Positions 1 through 6,510 of a stretch of DNA of 16,434 bases are shown one piece after another. Position numbers and translations under genes: made by a program. Location: assembly GCA_947253135.1 (NCBI GenBank), contig CAMXYS010000021.1:1-16434 (forward strand), given 5' to 3'. How positions within the stretch are numbered: the first letter of the stretch is position 1; each line of letters starts with the position of its first letter. Under the pieces are notes generated by a model. It was not told the origin of the DNA. It saw nothing but the letters and a program-made list of their open reading frames with translations, and searched no databases. The DNA comes from an uncultured Clostridia bacterium. Lineage in GTDB: Bacteria > Bacillota > Clostridia > Saccharofermentanales > Fastidiosipilaceae.

Positions 1-1
1 T

Positions 2-928
2 GAAAAGAACGACACCAATAAAAAGGCAAAAGCTGCAGAACTCGAAGCAATCACAGGCCATCCGCTTTACACGCTAAAGAAGGAAAATGATGCACTTTTG
101 GAATTACTTGCGAAGTTTAAAGAAAATAAAGATGATTCACTTGTTCCTAAAATTCGTGAGCTTTCAACTCATTACGCTAAAAAAGGAGATCTTCTCTACC
201 CTCTGCTCAACGTTAAATATGGAATCTCCGGTCCCTCAGATGTGATGTGGACGGTAGATGATGAAATCCGGGATGAACTGAGTGCGCTTGTGAGGAAAAA
301 AGATTGTGGTGAAGAATGGAACAACAGACTTAGTGCCGTGCTCACCCGGGCGGAAGAGATGATTTATAAAGAGCAGAATATTTTGTTTCCGATCTGTGCT
401 GTTAATTTTACAGAAGAAGAGTGGCATGGCATCTATCATGATTCCAAGGATTACGAAGATTGCTTGGGAATTGCGAGAGAAACATGGGAGGATGCTGAAA
501 ATGCAGAGGCGCATGATGCGTCATCATTAGAAAATGGTGAAGTCTCTATGCCGGGAGGGCATTTGACGATCGAACAACTGACCGCGCTCCTTAATACCAT
601 TCCGATGGAAATAACCTTTGTTGATGCTGACAATATTAACCGCTATTTCAGCGAGGGGCCAAAGGTATTTAAACGGCCGGCAATGGCGCTTAACCGCGAC
701 GTTTTTTCTTGCCATCCGCCCAAAATTGAGCCGATGGTGCGTCAGATCATTGACGATTTTAGAAACGGTCGCCGTGATGTCGTGGAAGTCTGGATGGAAA
801 AAGGTGGACGCACAATGCTCGTTAAATACATGGCTGTGCGAGACAAAACCGACAAATACCTTGGGACGGTGGAGCTAGTACAGGATATGGAGTTTGCCAA
901 AAAACACTTTGTCGGAAGTGAAGCTTAA
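2..928 (+). CDS. DUF438 / hemerythrin-like / PAS domain protein, 5' end missing
   Basis: The frame is open from the first bases of the window with no start, so only the last 308 residues are visible. The TTG at 98 is in frame but lies inside the conserved GHPLYTLKKEN segment, so it is not the true start. After the truncated DUF438 part comes a helical hemerythrin-like region (STHYAKKGDLLYPLL, then a VMWTVDDEIRDEL motif and MIYKEQNILFPI). A C-terminal PAS domain follows (MEITFVDADNINRYFSEGPKVF, then SCHPPK and an FRNGRRDVVEVW segment). Proteins of this build occur in anaerobes and are thought to sense redox state, gas or haem; the exact ligand is not shown here. The gene ends at a strong hairpin at 936-974. 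Family assignment is firm, role is inferred. Confidence 0.88.
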   Translation, partial: EKNDTNKKAKAAELEAITGHPLYTLKKENDALLELLAKFKENKDDSLVPKIRELSTHYAKKGDLLYPLLNVKYGISGPSDVMWTVDDEIRDELSALVRKKDCGEEWNNRLSAVLTRAEEMIYKEQNILFPICAVNFTEEEWHGIYHDSKDYEDCLGIARETWEDAENAEAHDASSLENGEVSMPGGHLTIEQLTALLNTIPMEITFVDADNINRYFSEGPKVFKRPAMALNRDVFSCHPPKIEPMVRQIIDDFRNGRRDVVEVWMEKGGRTMLVKYMAVRDKTDKYLGTVELVQDMEFAKKHFVGSEA

Positions 929-935
929 TCTGATT

Positions 936-974
936 AAAAAGTTCTCTGCGATATCATATGCAGAGAACTTTTTT
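936..974. terminator. Bidirectional intrinsic terminator
   Basis: A perfect 14-base stem (AAAAAGTTCTCTGC at 936-949, GCAGAGAACTTTTT at 960-973) encloses a 10-base loop. T-runs arise on both strands. It lies between convergent genes, the DUF438 protein (plus) and the DUF488 gene (minus), and can serve both. Confidence 0.9.
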
Positions 975-1024
975 AACGAAGCTTTGCACCCGCTGTACTT
1001 GAATATGATCAACTGTTTTTCTTG

Positions 1025-1390
1025 TCAATATGTCTGTTCGTCCAGCCATTCTTTCAAAACAAGGGCATGGTTACAGTTTTCGCTTTTGGCGGCATACAGT
1101 AGGGTCAAATTATGATCCCGCATCTTTTGCCTACACAGATCTTTAAATTCCTGTGAGGCTGAGTTATTGGACAACTCTTGTTTGTACCTTTTATTAAACT
1201 CATCATATTTTTCAGGGGCATGAGAAAACCATTTCCGGAGTGCATCTGATGGAGCAACCTCCTTAGCCCATAAATCAATTTTGGCATTTTCTTTTTTTAT
1301 TCCACGCGGCCACAGTCTATCTACCAGGATACGAAAACCATCCGTTTCCAGGCTAGGCTCATAGATTCGTTTGCATTTCAATTCATTCAT
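1025..1390 (-). CDS. DUF488 (YeaO-like) family protein
   Basis: This 121-residue protein carries the DUF488 hallmarks: an N-terminal RIYEP segment, GFRILVDRLWPRGI at residues 18-31, LWAKEVAPSDALRKWF at 40-55, and near the end LLYAAKSENCNHALVLKEWL. The family is common in bacteria and its biochemical role is not established. Its ATG start overlaps the end of the upstream Crp/Fnr gene by 8 bases (1383-1390). A GGAG lies 10 bases before the ATG, inside the 3' end of that gene. The two are therefore very likely co-transcribed and translationally coupled. It ends toward the shared terminator at 936-974. C106 sits where many relatives have an acidic or other polar residue after YAAK; I cannot say whether this matters. 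Confidence 0.88.
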   Translation of the reverse strand: MNELKCKRIYEPSLETDGFRILVDRLWPRGIKKENAKIDLWAKEVAPSDALRKWFSHAPEKYDEFNKRYKQELSNNSASQEFKDLCRQKMRDHNLTLLYAAKSENCNHALVLKEWLDEQTY

Positions 1391-2054
1391 AATGCATGCG
1401 CTCCTTCAATGTGAATTCATTTCTACGGTATGTCAGAAATCCATCCTTCTGCATTTTAGAAAGTTCATTGGACATAGCGCTGCGGTTTACACCGAGGTAA
1501 TCAGCAAGCTGCTGACGGTTAAAAGGGATGGTAAAGTGCGAGCTTCCGTGTTCTAACACCTGCTCTGATAAGTACGATAGCAGTCTCTCCCGCAGAGATT
1601 TGGAAGCCGTGTGCATCATGCGAGTAGATAGATTCAGGTTTTTCTGCGCGGAAATTCGAAGCATATTCATAATAAGGCGGGTATGATAAGTACATCCTCT
1701 CTGGCACGTAGTTAGCATATTACGCATATTTAGAAAGATGACTTGGGTATCCTCGCAGGCAACAACATCGCATACTAGCTCTTTTCCAGGAATAGCAGCG
1801 TAGTTTTCTGCAAAGACCTGTCCCTTTCCGACGTGACCGAAAATAATGCTGTTTCCCCAATAGAGGTTCACTACGATATTGACGCTTCCGGACTCCACAA
1901 GTCCAATCTCGTTGACAGGCGAGCCTGCTCGGAAGATCACTTCGTTCTTTTGGAATTTGCCCTCACGTGGAGCCAGACAGTGGAGAAGCTCTGTGATTTC
2001 GTCTTCCCTAATGCCATGAAAAAGTTGTGTATTTGTTAGAAAAAAAGTATTCAT
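1383..2054 (-). CDS. Crp/Fnr-family transcriptional regulator
   Basis: The 223-residue protein has an N-terminal cyclic-nucleotide-binding-type beta barrel (about residues 12-115, with EVIFRAGSPVNEIGLVESGSVNI), a dimerisation helix (about 120-150) and a C-terminal winged helix-turn-helix (about 178-215, FNRQQLADYLGVNRSAMSNELSKM). The N-terminal cysteine cluster typical of E. coli FNR is absent, but C26, C95, C100, C117 and C121 are present, the last two in CQRGC. No cAMP-binding arginine-serine pair is obvious, so a redox, haem or nitrogen-oxide signal is more likely than cAMP. Overlap with the DUF488 gene indicates an operon. Its promoter region contains two palindromes that suggest autoregulation. 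Family is certain; ligand and targets are inferred, the nearby FprA operon being the natural guess. Confidence 0.9.
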   Translation of the reverse strand: MNTFFLTNTQLFHGIREDEITELLHCLAPREGKFQKNEVIFRAGSPVNEIGLVESGSVNIVVNLYWGNSIIFGHVGKGQVFAENYAAIPGKELVCDVVACEDTQVIFLNMRNMLTTCQRGCTYHTRLIMNMLRISAQKNLNLSTRMMHTASKSLRERLLSYLSEQVLEHGSSHFTIPFNRQQLADYLGVNRSAMSNELSKMQKDGFLTYRRNEFTLKERMHYE

Positions 2055-2069
2055 AAAAACTTCCGTTTA

Positions 2070-2097
2070 GTTGTCAAAACAACATATCTATTGTTTT
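2070..2097. promoter_or_regulatory. Two overlapping palindromes, candidate Crp/Fnr-type operator(s)
   Basis: GTTGT-N4-ACAAC (2070-2083) is a perfect palindrome with the 14-base geometry of FNR boxes. AAAACAA-N8-TTGTTTT (2076-2097) is a second perfect palindrome that overlaps it and spans the -10 element of the minus-strand regulator gene. The positions suit autorepression. Binding by this particular protein is inferred. Confidence 0.5.
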
Positions 2098-2114
2098 CAT
2101 CGTAGTATTATCAA
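2085..2114 (-). promoter_or_regulatory. Putative sigma-A promoter of the Crp/Fnr gene
   Basis: On the minus strand TTGATA (2109-2114) is separated by 18 bases from TAGATA (2085-2090), giving a start near 2078 and a leader of about 24 bases before the ATG at 2054. The surrounding DNA is very A+T-rich. Read by eye only. Confidence 0.45.
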
Positions 2115-2263
2115 CACAGAAAATCAAGCTATAAAAATCATCTCTTACTTCCGGTTCATGGAAATAGAGGTGCCATAGAGCCGGTGAATCATTGTTTCTC
2201 GATAGTGATCACGGAGGATTTTGTATTCTCAAATAGCACTTAAAGAAAATGGGGGTTATATGG

Positions 2264-2533
2264 ATGAATCGTGGAAAAAGACCCAAAATAAAACTGACGA
2301 TTACGGACAGAAGAGGAAAGAAGGGGTGCCACCGCGGCCATAAAGTCGGAGATGTATTTGATTATGATACTGAGCGCGGGAAGATTTGCCCGATGGCGAT
2401 GCACTGTGCCTTTCCGTATATTGATATTTTAAGATACGGCGGCAACCTTCCGGGGCAAGAACCGGGAACGGCGGAGTTCTGCTGTTCAGATGCAGATGTA
2501 ATTATGGTTTTTAAAGCAGCAATAATAGAATAG
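2264..2533 (+). CDS. TIGR04076-type small cysteine-rich protein
   Basis: An 89-residue protein matching my memory of the TIGR04076 family: an N-terminal PKIKLTIT strand, CHRGHKVGDVFDYD, GKICPMAMHCAFPYIDILRYGG, then a PGQEPGTAEFCCSD segment. Numbered from the first possible ATG at 2249, the cysteines are C27, C47, C53, C78 and C79, suggesting metal or redox chemistry, but no function is established. I chose the ATG at 2264 because a GGGGG run at 2251-2255 lies 8 bases upstream and MNRGKRPKIKL resembles family N-termini. The in-frame ATG at 2249 (94 residues) has no visible ribosome site. No terminator is obvious after it, so some read-through into the downstream operon is possible. Confidence 0.8.
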   Translation: MNRGKRPKIKLTITDRRGKKGCHRGHKVGDVFDYDTERGKICPMAMHCAFPYIDILRYGGNLPGQEPGTAEFCCSDADVIMVFKAAIIE

Positions 2534-2667
2534 CCGGCAATAGCGAAATTAAATGAGCGAAGGCATTTCAACTAAGCGTAAACATAATCTGTAATGGCTT
2601 GAAGACTTATGCGTTCAGCGAAAAATTCTTTTAAAAGTTTTATTTTGTTGTTCCACAAACATACACC

Positions 2668-2697
2668 TTGTTATAACAGCAGTAAAATCATTATAGA
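2668..2697 (+). promoter_or_regulatory. Putative promoter of the DUF1858-cupin-fprA operon
   Basis: TTGTTA (2668-2673) is followed after 17 bases by TTATAG (2691-2696), placing the transcription start about 20 bases before the GTG start at 2723. The -35 lies in the small palindrome TGTTATAACA (2669-2678). A TTTGT-N6-ACAAA palindrome (2644-2659), a 16-base Crp-like geometry, lies just upstream and could be an activator site. Confidence 0.4.
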
Positions 2698-2722
2698 CTG
2701 TTGAGCAAGAGGAGGAAAACTC

Positions 2723-2938
2723 GTGAAAAATATCGATGTAACTAGAAAGACATTAATTGGCGACATTGTAAATCAACATCCCGAAGCAGCGGAAGTGCTA
2801 TTTGAAATCGGTATGCATTGCCTCGGGTGTCCGGCTTCCCAAGGGGAGAGTCTTGAAGACGCCTGTGCCGTTCACGAGGTTGATACTGAAAAGATTATAA
2901 AATCCCTTAACGAAAAAATTTCCGGAACCGGGGAGTGA
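2723..2938 (+). CDS. DUF1858 protein (hybrid-cluster-protein-associated redox disulfide family)
   Basis: A 71-residue protein consisting of one DUF1858 domain: an N-terminal IDVTRKTLIGDIVNQHPEAAEVLFEIGMHCLGC stretch whose C33-x-x-C36 is the expected redox pair, with a further C48. The family is often found next to or fused to hybrid cluster protein and other nitrosative-stress genes and is presumed to take part in thiol/disulfide or cluster chemistry. The start is GTG at 2723, set by AGGAGG (2710-2715) seven bases upstream. It is first in an operon: the cupin gene begins 4 bases after its stop. No hybrid cluster protein gene is visible in this window. Confidence 0.88.
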   Translation: MKNIDVTRKTLIGDIVNQHPEAAEVLFEIGMHCLGCPASQGESLEDACAVHEVDTEKIIKSLNEKISGTGE

Positions 2939-2942
2939 TGGG

Positions 2943-3596
2943 ATGAAAGAAAAAGTAGGTGAAGTTTTTTCTATAGGTAAGGACAATCAACCGGTTCCGG
3001 GATGCACCATATCAAAAGAAATCTATGGCGGCGAAAACGCTATCACGTATTTTTCCTTGGCTAGGCATACCGATATCAGTGCGGAGATTTATCCCTGCCA
3101 TAAACTAATAATTGTTGCAGAAGGACATTTGGAGGTTTACGGGAAAGATGGCTTTTTACAAACTTTGCAAGTTGGAGATAGCATTTTAACATTGACGAAT
3201 AGCCCTATGGGAATGAGAACGACAGAAGGCAGTGTGTATACAGAGGTATCTATAAGAAAGGAGAGCATGATGAACGAAACAATCAAGGCAGGAGAAGTTT
3301 TTAAGTTAGAGGATCTTGTTCCTTATGCAGAAGGTAAGATCGTCAATATGGATGTGGTACATAATGACAAGATGAAGCTTGTCGTTATGGCTTTCGATGC
3401 AGGCACAGGACTTTCCGAACACGCTGCACCGGGGGAGGCATTGATTTTTGCTCTGGACGGCGAAGCCGTGATTGGCTATGAGGGAAAAGACCATGTAATT
3501 CGTGCCGGCGAAAATTTTCACTTTGCGCAGGGTGGCCTGCACTCAATAAAGGCTACAAAGAAGTTTAAGATGGCACTTCTTCTTACATTGGAATAA
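2943..3596 (+). CDS. Two-domain cupin protein with a possible internal translation start
   Basis: A 217-residue protein with two consecutive cupin folds. The first (about residues 1-105) has the barrel segment YPCHKLIIVAEGHLEVYG but few metal-binding histidines. The second (about 110-217) is better conserved: AFDAGTGLSEHAAPGEALIFALDGEAVIGYEG, then IRAGENFHFAQGGLHSI, with H157 and a late histidine as possible ligands. Single-domain relatives of the second half are widespread. The start at 2943 lies 4 bases after the DUF1858 stop with GGGGAG just upstream. An AAAGGAG at 3257-3263 precedes a second in-frame ATG pair (3267, 3270), so domain 2 may also be made alone. Substrate unknown. The stop TAA is followed in frame by a ferredoxin-like scrap. 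Confidence 0.85.
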   Translation: MKEKVGEVFSIGKDNQPVPGCTISKEIYGGENAITYFSLARHTDISAEIYPCHKLIIVAEGHLEVYGKDGFLQTLQVGDSILTLTNSPMGMRTTEGSVYTEVSIRKESMMNETIKAGEVFKLEDLVPYAEGKIVNMDVVHNDKMKLVVMAFDAGTGLSEHAAPGEALIFALDGEAVIGYEGKDHVIRAGENFHFAQGGLHSIKATKKFKMALLLTLE

Positions 3597-3668
3597 AAAG
3601 CGGAATTAGAAGCGGCAGCAGCGGAGGCAAAGGATGGCTGCCCGGTCGATGCTATCGAAGAAGGATAA
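3597..3668 (+). pseudogene. C-terminal fragment of a [4Fe-4S] ferredoxin, in frame after the cupin stop
   Basis: Directly after the cupin TAA (3594-3596) the same frame stays open for 23 codons to a TAA at 3666-3668. The translation is alanine- and glutamate-rich and ends GCPVDAIEEG. This matches the last helix and final cluster cysteine of single-cluster ferredoxins of the Thermotoga type, where the C-terminus reads like AADSCPTGAI. No N-terminal part with CxxCxxC precedes it and no start codon is in frame, so it looks like the remnant of a ferredoxin gene lost by deletion. Alternatives are a nonsense mutation or stop read-through in a longer cupin protein. Its stop overlaps the ribosome site of fprA. 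Confidence 0.6.
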
Positions 3669-3683
3669 GGAGGGCACGATACC

Positions 3684-4889
3684 ATGAGAAAACACGTAAA
3701 GGGAAATGTGAGCTGGGTAGGCTATATTGACTGGGAATTGGAAAGCTTTCATGGAGATGATTATTCCATCATGAACGGATCCAGCCAGAACGCTTACCTG
3801 ATTGAAGAAGAGAAGAACGTTCTGATTGATACGATCTGGACGCCGCACCGCTTTGATTTTGTGGAGAATCTGAAGAAAGAAATTGATCTGAAGAAGATTG
3901 ATTTTATTGTTGCTAATCATGGCGAATGCGACCATTCCGGCTCCCTGACAGCTTTGATGGATGAAATTCCGGATACACCGATCTATTGCACTGCCAATGC
4001 GGTGAAAAGCATAGAAGGTCAGTACGGTAAGTTGGGATGGAATTTCAAGGTTGTAAAGACTGGAGATAGTGTAGATCTCGGTAATGGTAAGAAACTGGTA
4101 TTTGTAGAAATGCGCATGCTCCATTGGCCAGATTCCATGGCAACATATCTGACAGGAGATAACATTCTTTTCTCCAATGATGCCTTCGGTCAGCACTATG
4201 CGGTAGAGGAACTCTTTAATGACAAGGCGGATCAGTGTCTGCTCTGGAAAGAGGCTATGAAGTATTTCGCCAACATCCTAAATCCGTTTGCACCGTTCCT
4301 GACAAAGAAGATTTCAGAAATTACCGGGTTTAATCTGCAGTTCGATATGATTGCTCCGTCTCATGGTGTAATTTGGAGAGAGAATCCGCTGCAGATTGTT
4401 CAGAAGTATGCTGAGTGGGCGAATGCATATCAGGAAGACCAGGTGACCATTGCCTATGACACCATGTGGGAAGGCACCGCCAGGATCGCACATAAAATTG
4501 CGCAAGAGGTTCATCTTCAGAGTCCTGAAACTGTGGTGAAGGTGTTTAATATCGCAAAAGCGGATAAGAACGAGATCATGACTGAAGTCTTCAAATCGAA
4601 AGCGATAGCAGTTGGTTCACCGACGGTTTCCAATAGCATTCTTTCCAGTGTTGCCGGATGGATGGAGTTCTTGAAGCAGTTGAAGTTCAAGAATAAGAAA
4701 GCGGCAGCTTTCGGATGTTATGGATGGAGTGGAGAATCTGTGAAGAAGCTCCAGGAACAGCTAAAGGATGCTGGATTTGATCTGATAGAAGAAAATATTC
4801 GCTCTCAATGGAATCCGAAAGAAGATGATTTTGCGAGCATACCGGCATTGGTAACGAGCCTGATCGGCACCGCTGATGGGATCAAGTAA
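3684..4889 (+). CDS. fprA: Flavo-diiron protein (oxygen / nitric oxide reductase, FprA type)
   Basis: A 401-residue cytoplasmic enzyme that reduces O2 to water or NO to N2O, using electrons from rubredoxin or a similar donor. The N-terminal metallo-beta-lactamase domain (about residues 1-248) has diiron ligands H79-x-E81-x-D83-H84 in HGECDH, with H147, D166 and H227. The C-terminal flavodoxin domain begins near residue 254 with the FMN loop YDTMWEGTARIA. Length and layout match the class A core with no fused rubredoxin or flavin-reductase domain. AAGGAGGG at 3667-3674 sets the ATG start. It closes the operon DUF1858-cupin-(ferredoxin scrap)-fprA. No rubredoxin or rubrerythrin gene is visible nearby, so the electron donor must be elsewhere. 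Identification is firm; preference for O2 or NO cannot be read from sequence. Confidence 0.95.
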   Translation: MRKHVKGNVSWVGYIDWELESFHGDDYSIMNGSSQNAYLIEEEKNVLIDTIWTPHRFDFVENLKKEIDLKKIDFIVANHGECDHSGSLTALMDEIPDTPIYCTANAVKSIEGQYGKLGWNFKVVKTGDSVDLGNGKKLVFVEMRMLHWPDSMATYLTGDNILFSNDAFGQHYAVEELFNDKADQCLLWKEAMKYFANILNPFAPFLTKKISEITGFNLQFDMIAPSHGVIWRENPLQIVQKYAEWANAYQEDQVTIAYDTMWEGTARIAHKIAQEVHLQSPETVVKVFNIAKADKNEIMTEVFKSKAIAVGSPTVSNSILSSVAGWMEFLKQLKFKNKKAAAFGCYGWSGESVKKLQEQLKDAGFDLIEENIRSQWNPKEDDFASIPALVTSLIGTADGIK

Positions 4890-4973
4890 AAGGCACGGTT
4901 ATAGCTTGCATTTGCGCCCTGAACGGCTGAGCTTGTTTTCCCGAGCTGCCGCAGTCGTTCGCGTGGTAATAGT

Positions 4974-5020
4974 AAAGGGGCTGTCTCAAAAGCATTTCGT
5001 TTTGGGACAGCCCCTTTGTT
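4974..5020. terminator. Bidirectional terminator between fprA and the purine permease
   Basis: AAAGGGGCTGTCTCAAAA (4974-4991) pairs with TTTTGGGACAGCCCCTTT (5000-5017) through one G-T wobble, loop of 8 bases. T-rich tails occur on both sides. It lies between convergent genes and marks the change in base composition. The GGGGCTGTCTCAAAA arm resembles sequences repeated in many Firmicute genomes. Confidence 0.88.
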
Positions 5021-5059
5021 AAGTTTACAGGGTCTTTTCCGCTAGAGGTCTTCTTTTCT

Positions 5060-6391
5060 TTATTTCAAAATGATGGAGACAAAGTAGAGGATGCACACTG
5101 CGGTTAAGACAAACATCGAAGCAGGGATCTTTTTAATTTCCCGGTTGGCAATCTTCAAGATAACGTAGGTCGGGATGGCAACACAGATACCGTTGGCAAT
5201 GTTGTTGGCAAAGATCGTAAAGGCGACGCACATAAAGGCGGGGAAGGCCTCAGTGTAATCACTGTAGTCGATTTTGGCCATAGAGCTCAGCATGCCGATG
5301 CCGATGATAATCAGCGCAGGAGCTGTAGCTGCTTTGGGGATCATCAGGGCCACAGGCGTGAAGAGGAGCGTGAGGGCAAAGAAGCCGGAGGTGACAACGG
5401 CCGTCAGACCGGTTTTACCGCCTACTTCAACGCCGGCGGAGGATTCTAAATAGGTGGTCATACAAGGCATGACAAAGAGGCCGCCCACCACTGTGGCTGC
5501 GGCATCAACTTTAAAGACGCGGTCAATACCGGGGAGGTTACCGTTTTCGTCCAAGAAGCCTGCCTTGCCGCCAACGCCGAGAGCCGTTCCCAAAGTGGAA
5601 AAGAAGTCCGGAATAAAGAGGGCGATCAAAAAGGGAATGTAGGCGACATTCATAGCGCCGGCAAAGTCCAATTGAGCAAAATGAGTGAAGGGGTTTTGAG
5701 GCAGGGTAAACCATTTTTCCGGCAGGGTGGTCAAGCCCATGGGAATGCCGATGATGGTTGTAATTAGAATAGCGATGATCATGTAGCCCGGCACCTTCAG
5801 CTGACGGAAGACTAAGATCAGGATAAAACCGATCAGACAAAGGAGCACGGAAGGGGTGGTGAGGTCACCGAAGCTCAGCCGGTTTCTGCCTTCTTGAGCG
5901 ACGATCAGGTCGGCATTGCGGGCGCCCAAGAGGGCGATAAACAGGCCGACGCCGGCACTGATGGACTGTTTTAGACTACGGGGGATAGCATTGACAACCT
6001 TGTCTCTGATGCCCAGGTAGGAGATCAACAAGAAAAGCACACCGGAGATGACAATAATAGCGCCCGTCACTCCGACGCTCAGGCCTTCGTGGGCCACCAT
6101 ACCGGAGACGATGGCCACACTGCCCAGGCCGGGTGCCAAGGCGAAAGGACGGTTAGTGACAATGCCCATGGCGACCGAGGTGACAATGATTAATAAGATC
6201 ATTGAGGTCAAAACGGCACCGGTGGCAAGGCCCATTTCCGACATGATGTTGGGCACAGTGCCCAGCACATAGGCCATGGTTAAAAAGGTGGTCAGGCCGG
6301 CCAAAATTTCAGTTTTGACGTTGCTGCCATGCTGTTTAAGCTTAAAGAAAGAGGCCAGGCGACCCTCTTTTTTCTGTTTGGTTTCTGTCAT
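5060..6391 (-). CDS. NCS2-type purine permease (AzgA/PbuG-like)
   Basis: A 443-residue membrane protein with about 12 hydrophobic segments that should import adenine, guanine or hypoxanthine with a cation. Family signs are ILAGLTTFLTMAYVL at residues 29-43, RPFALAPGLG (81-90), DFFSTLGTALGVGGKAGFLDE (262-282, substrate region) and TTYLESSAGVEVGGKTGLTAVV (312-333). The usual ALAPGMGLNAFF reads ALAPGLGSVAIV here, marking a divergent subgroup. GGAGT lies 5 bases before the ATG at 6391. It follows the adenine deaminase gene on the same strand after 119 bases, which suggests adenine as a main substrate. Family call is firm; substrate is inferred from context. Confidence 0.9.
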   Translation of the reverse strand: MTETKQKKEGRLASFFKLKQHGSNVKTEILAGLTTFLTMAYVLGTVPNIMSEMGLATGAVLTSMILLIIVTSVAMGIVTNRPFALAPGLGSVAIVSGMVAHEGLSVGVTGAIIVISGVLFLLISYLGIRDKVVNAIPRSLKQSISAGVGLFIALLGARNADLIVAQEGRNRLSFGDLTTPSVLLCLIGFILILVFRQLKVPGYMIIAILITTIIGIPMGLTTLPEKWFTLPQNPFTHFAQLDFAGAMNVAYIPFLIALFIPDFFSTLGTALGVGGKAGFLDENGNLPGIDRVFKVDAAATVVGGLFVMPCMTTYLESSAGVEVGGKTGLTAVVTSGFFALTLLFTPVALMIPKAATAPALIIIGIGMLSSMAKIDYSDYTEAFPAFMCVAFTIFANNIANGICVAIPTYVILKIANREIKKIPASMFVLTAVCILYFVSIILK

Positions 6392-6488
6392 GAGATACTC
6401 CTTTTTTTCTGTTTACTATTGCTTTATTTCCAATCAATCCGTGCGTGATTGCTGGTGATTACTGTGTAGCTCATCCGGCTGCAGGCCT

Positions 6489-6507
6489 GCCACTTATTAC
6501 GAGTGGC
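6489..6507 (-). promoter_or_regulatory. Hairpin between ade and the permease gene
   Basis: GCCACT (6489-6494) and AGTGGC (6502-6507) form a 6-base stem with a 7-base loop just after the ade stop. There is no T-run behind it, so it is more likely a partial attenuator or mRNA-stabilising stem than a full terminator. Confidence 0.4.
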
Positions 6508-6510
6508 CCC

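Noticed and set aside
894..1115. 73-residue plus-strand frame running over the terminator after the DUF438 gene
   Set aside because: It spans a strong intrinsic terminator and the antisense of the DUF488 gene and has no supporting signals.
3606..4196. 196-residue minus-strand frame opposite fprA
   Set aside because: It lies entirely against the conserved fprA coding sequence; no credible start signal or recognisable domain.
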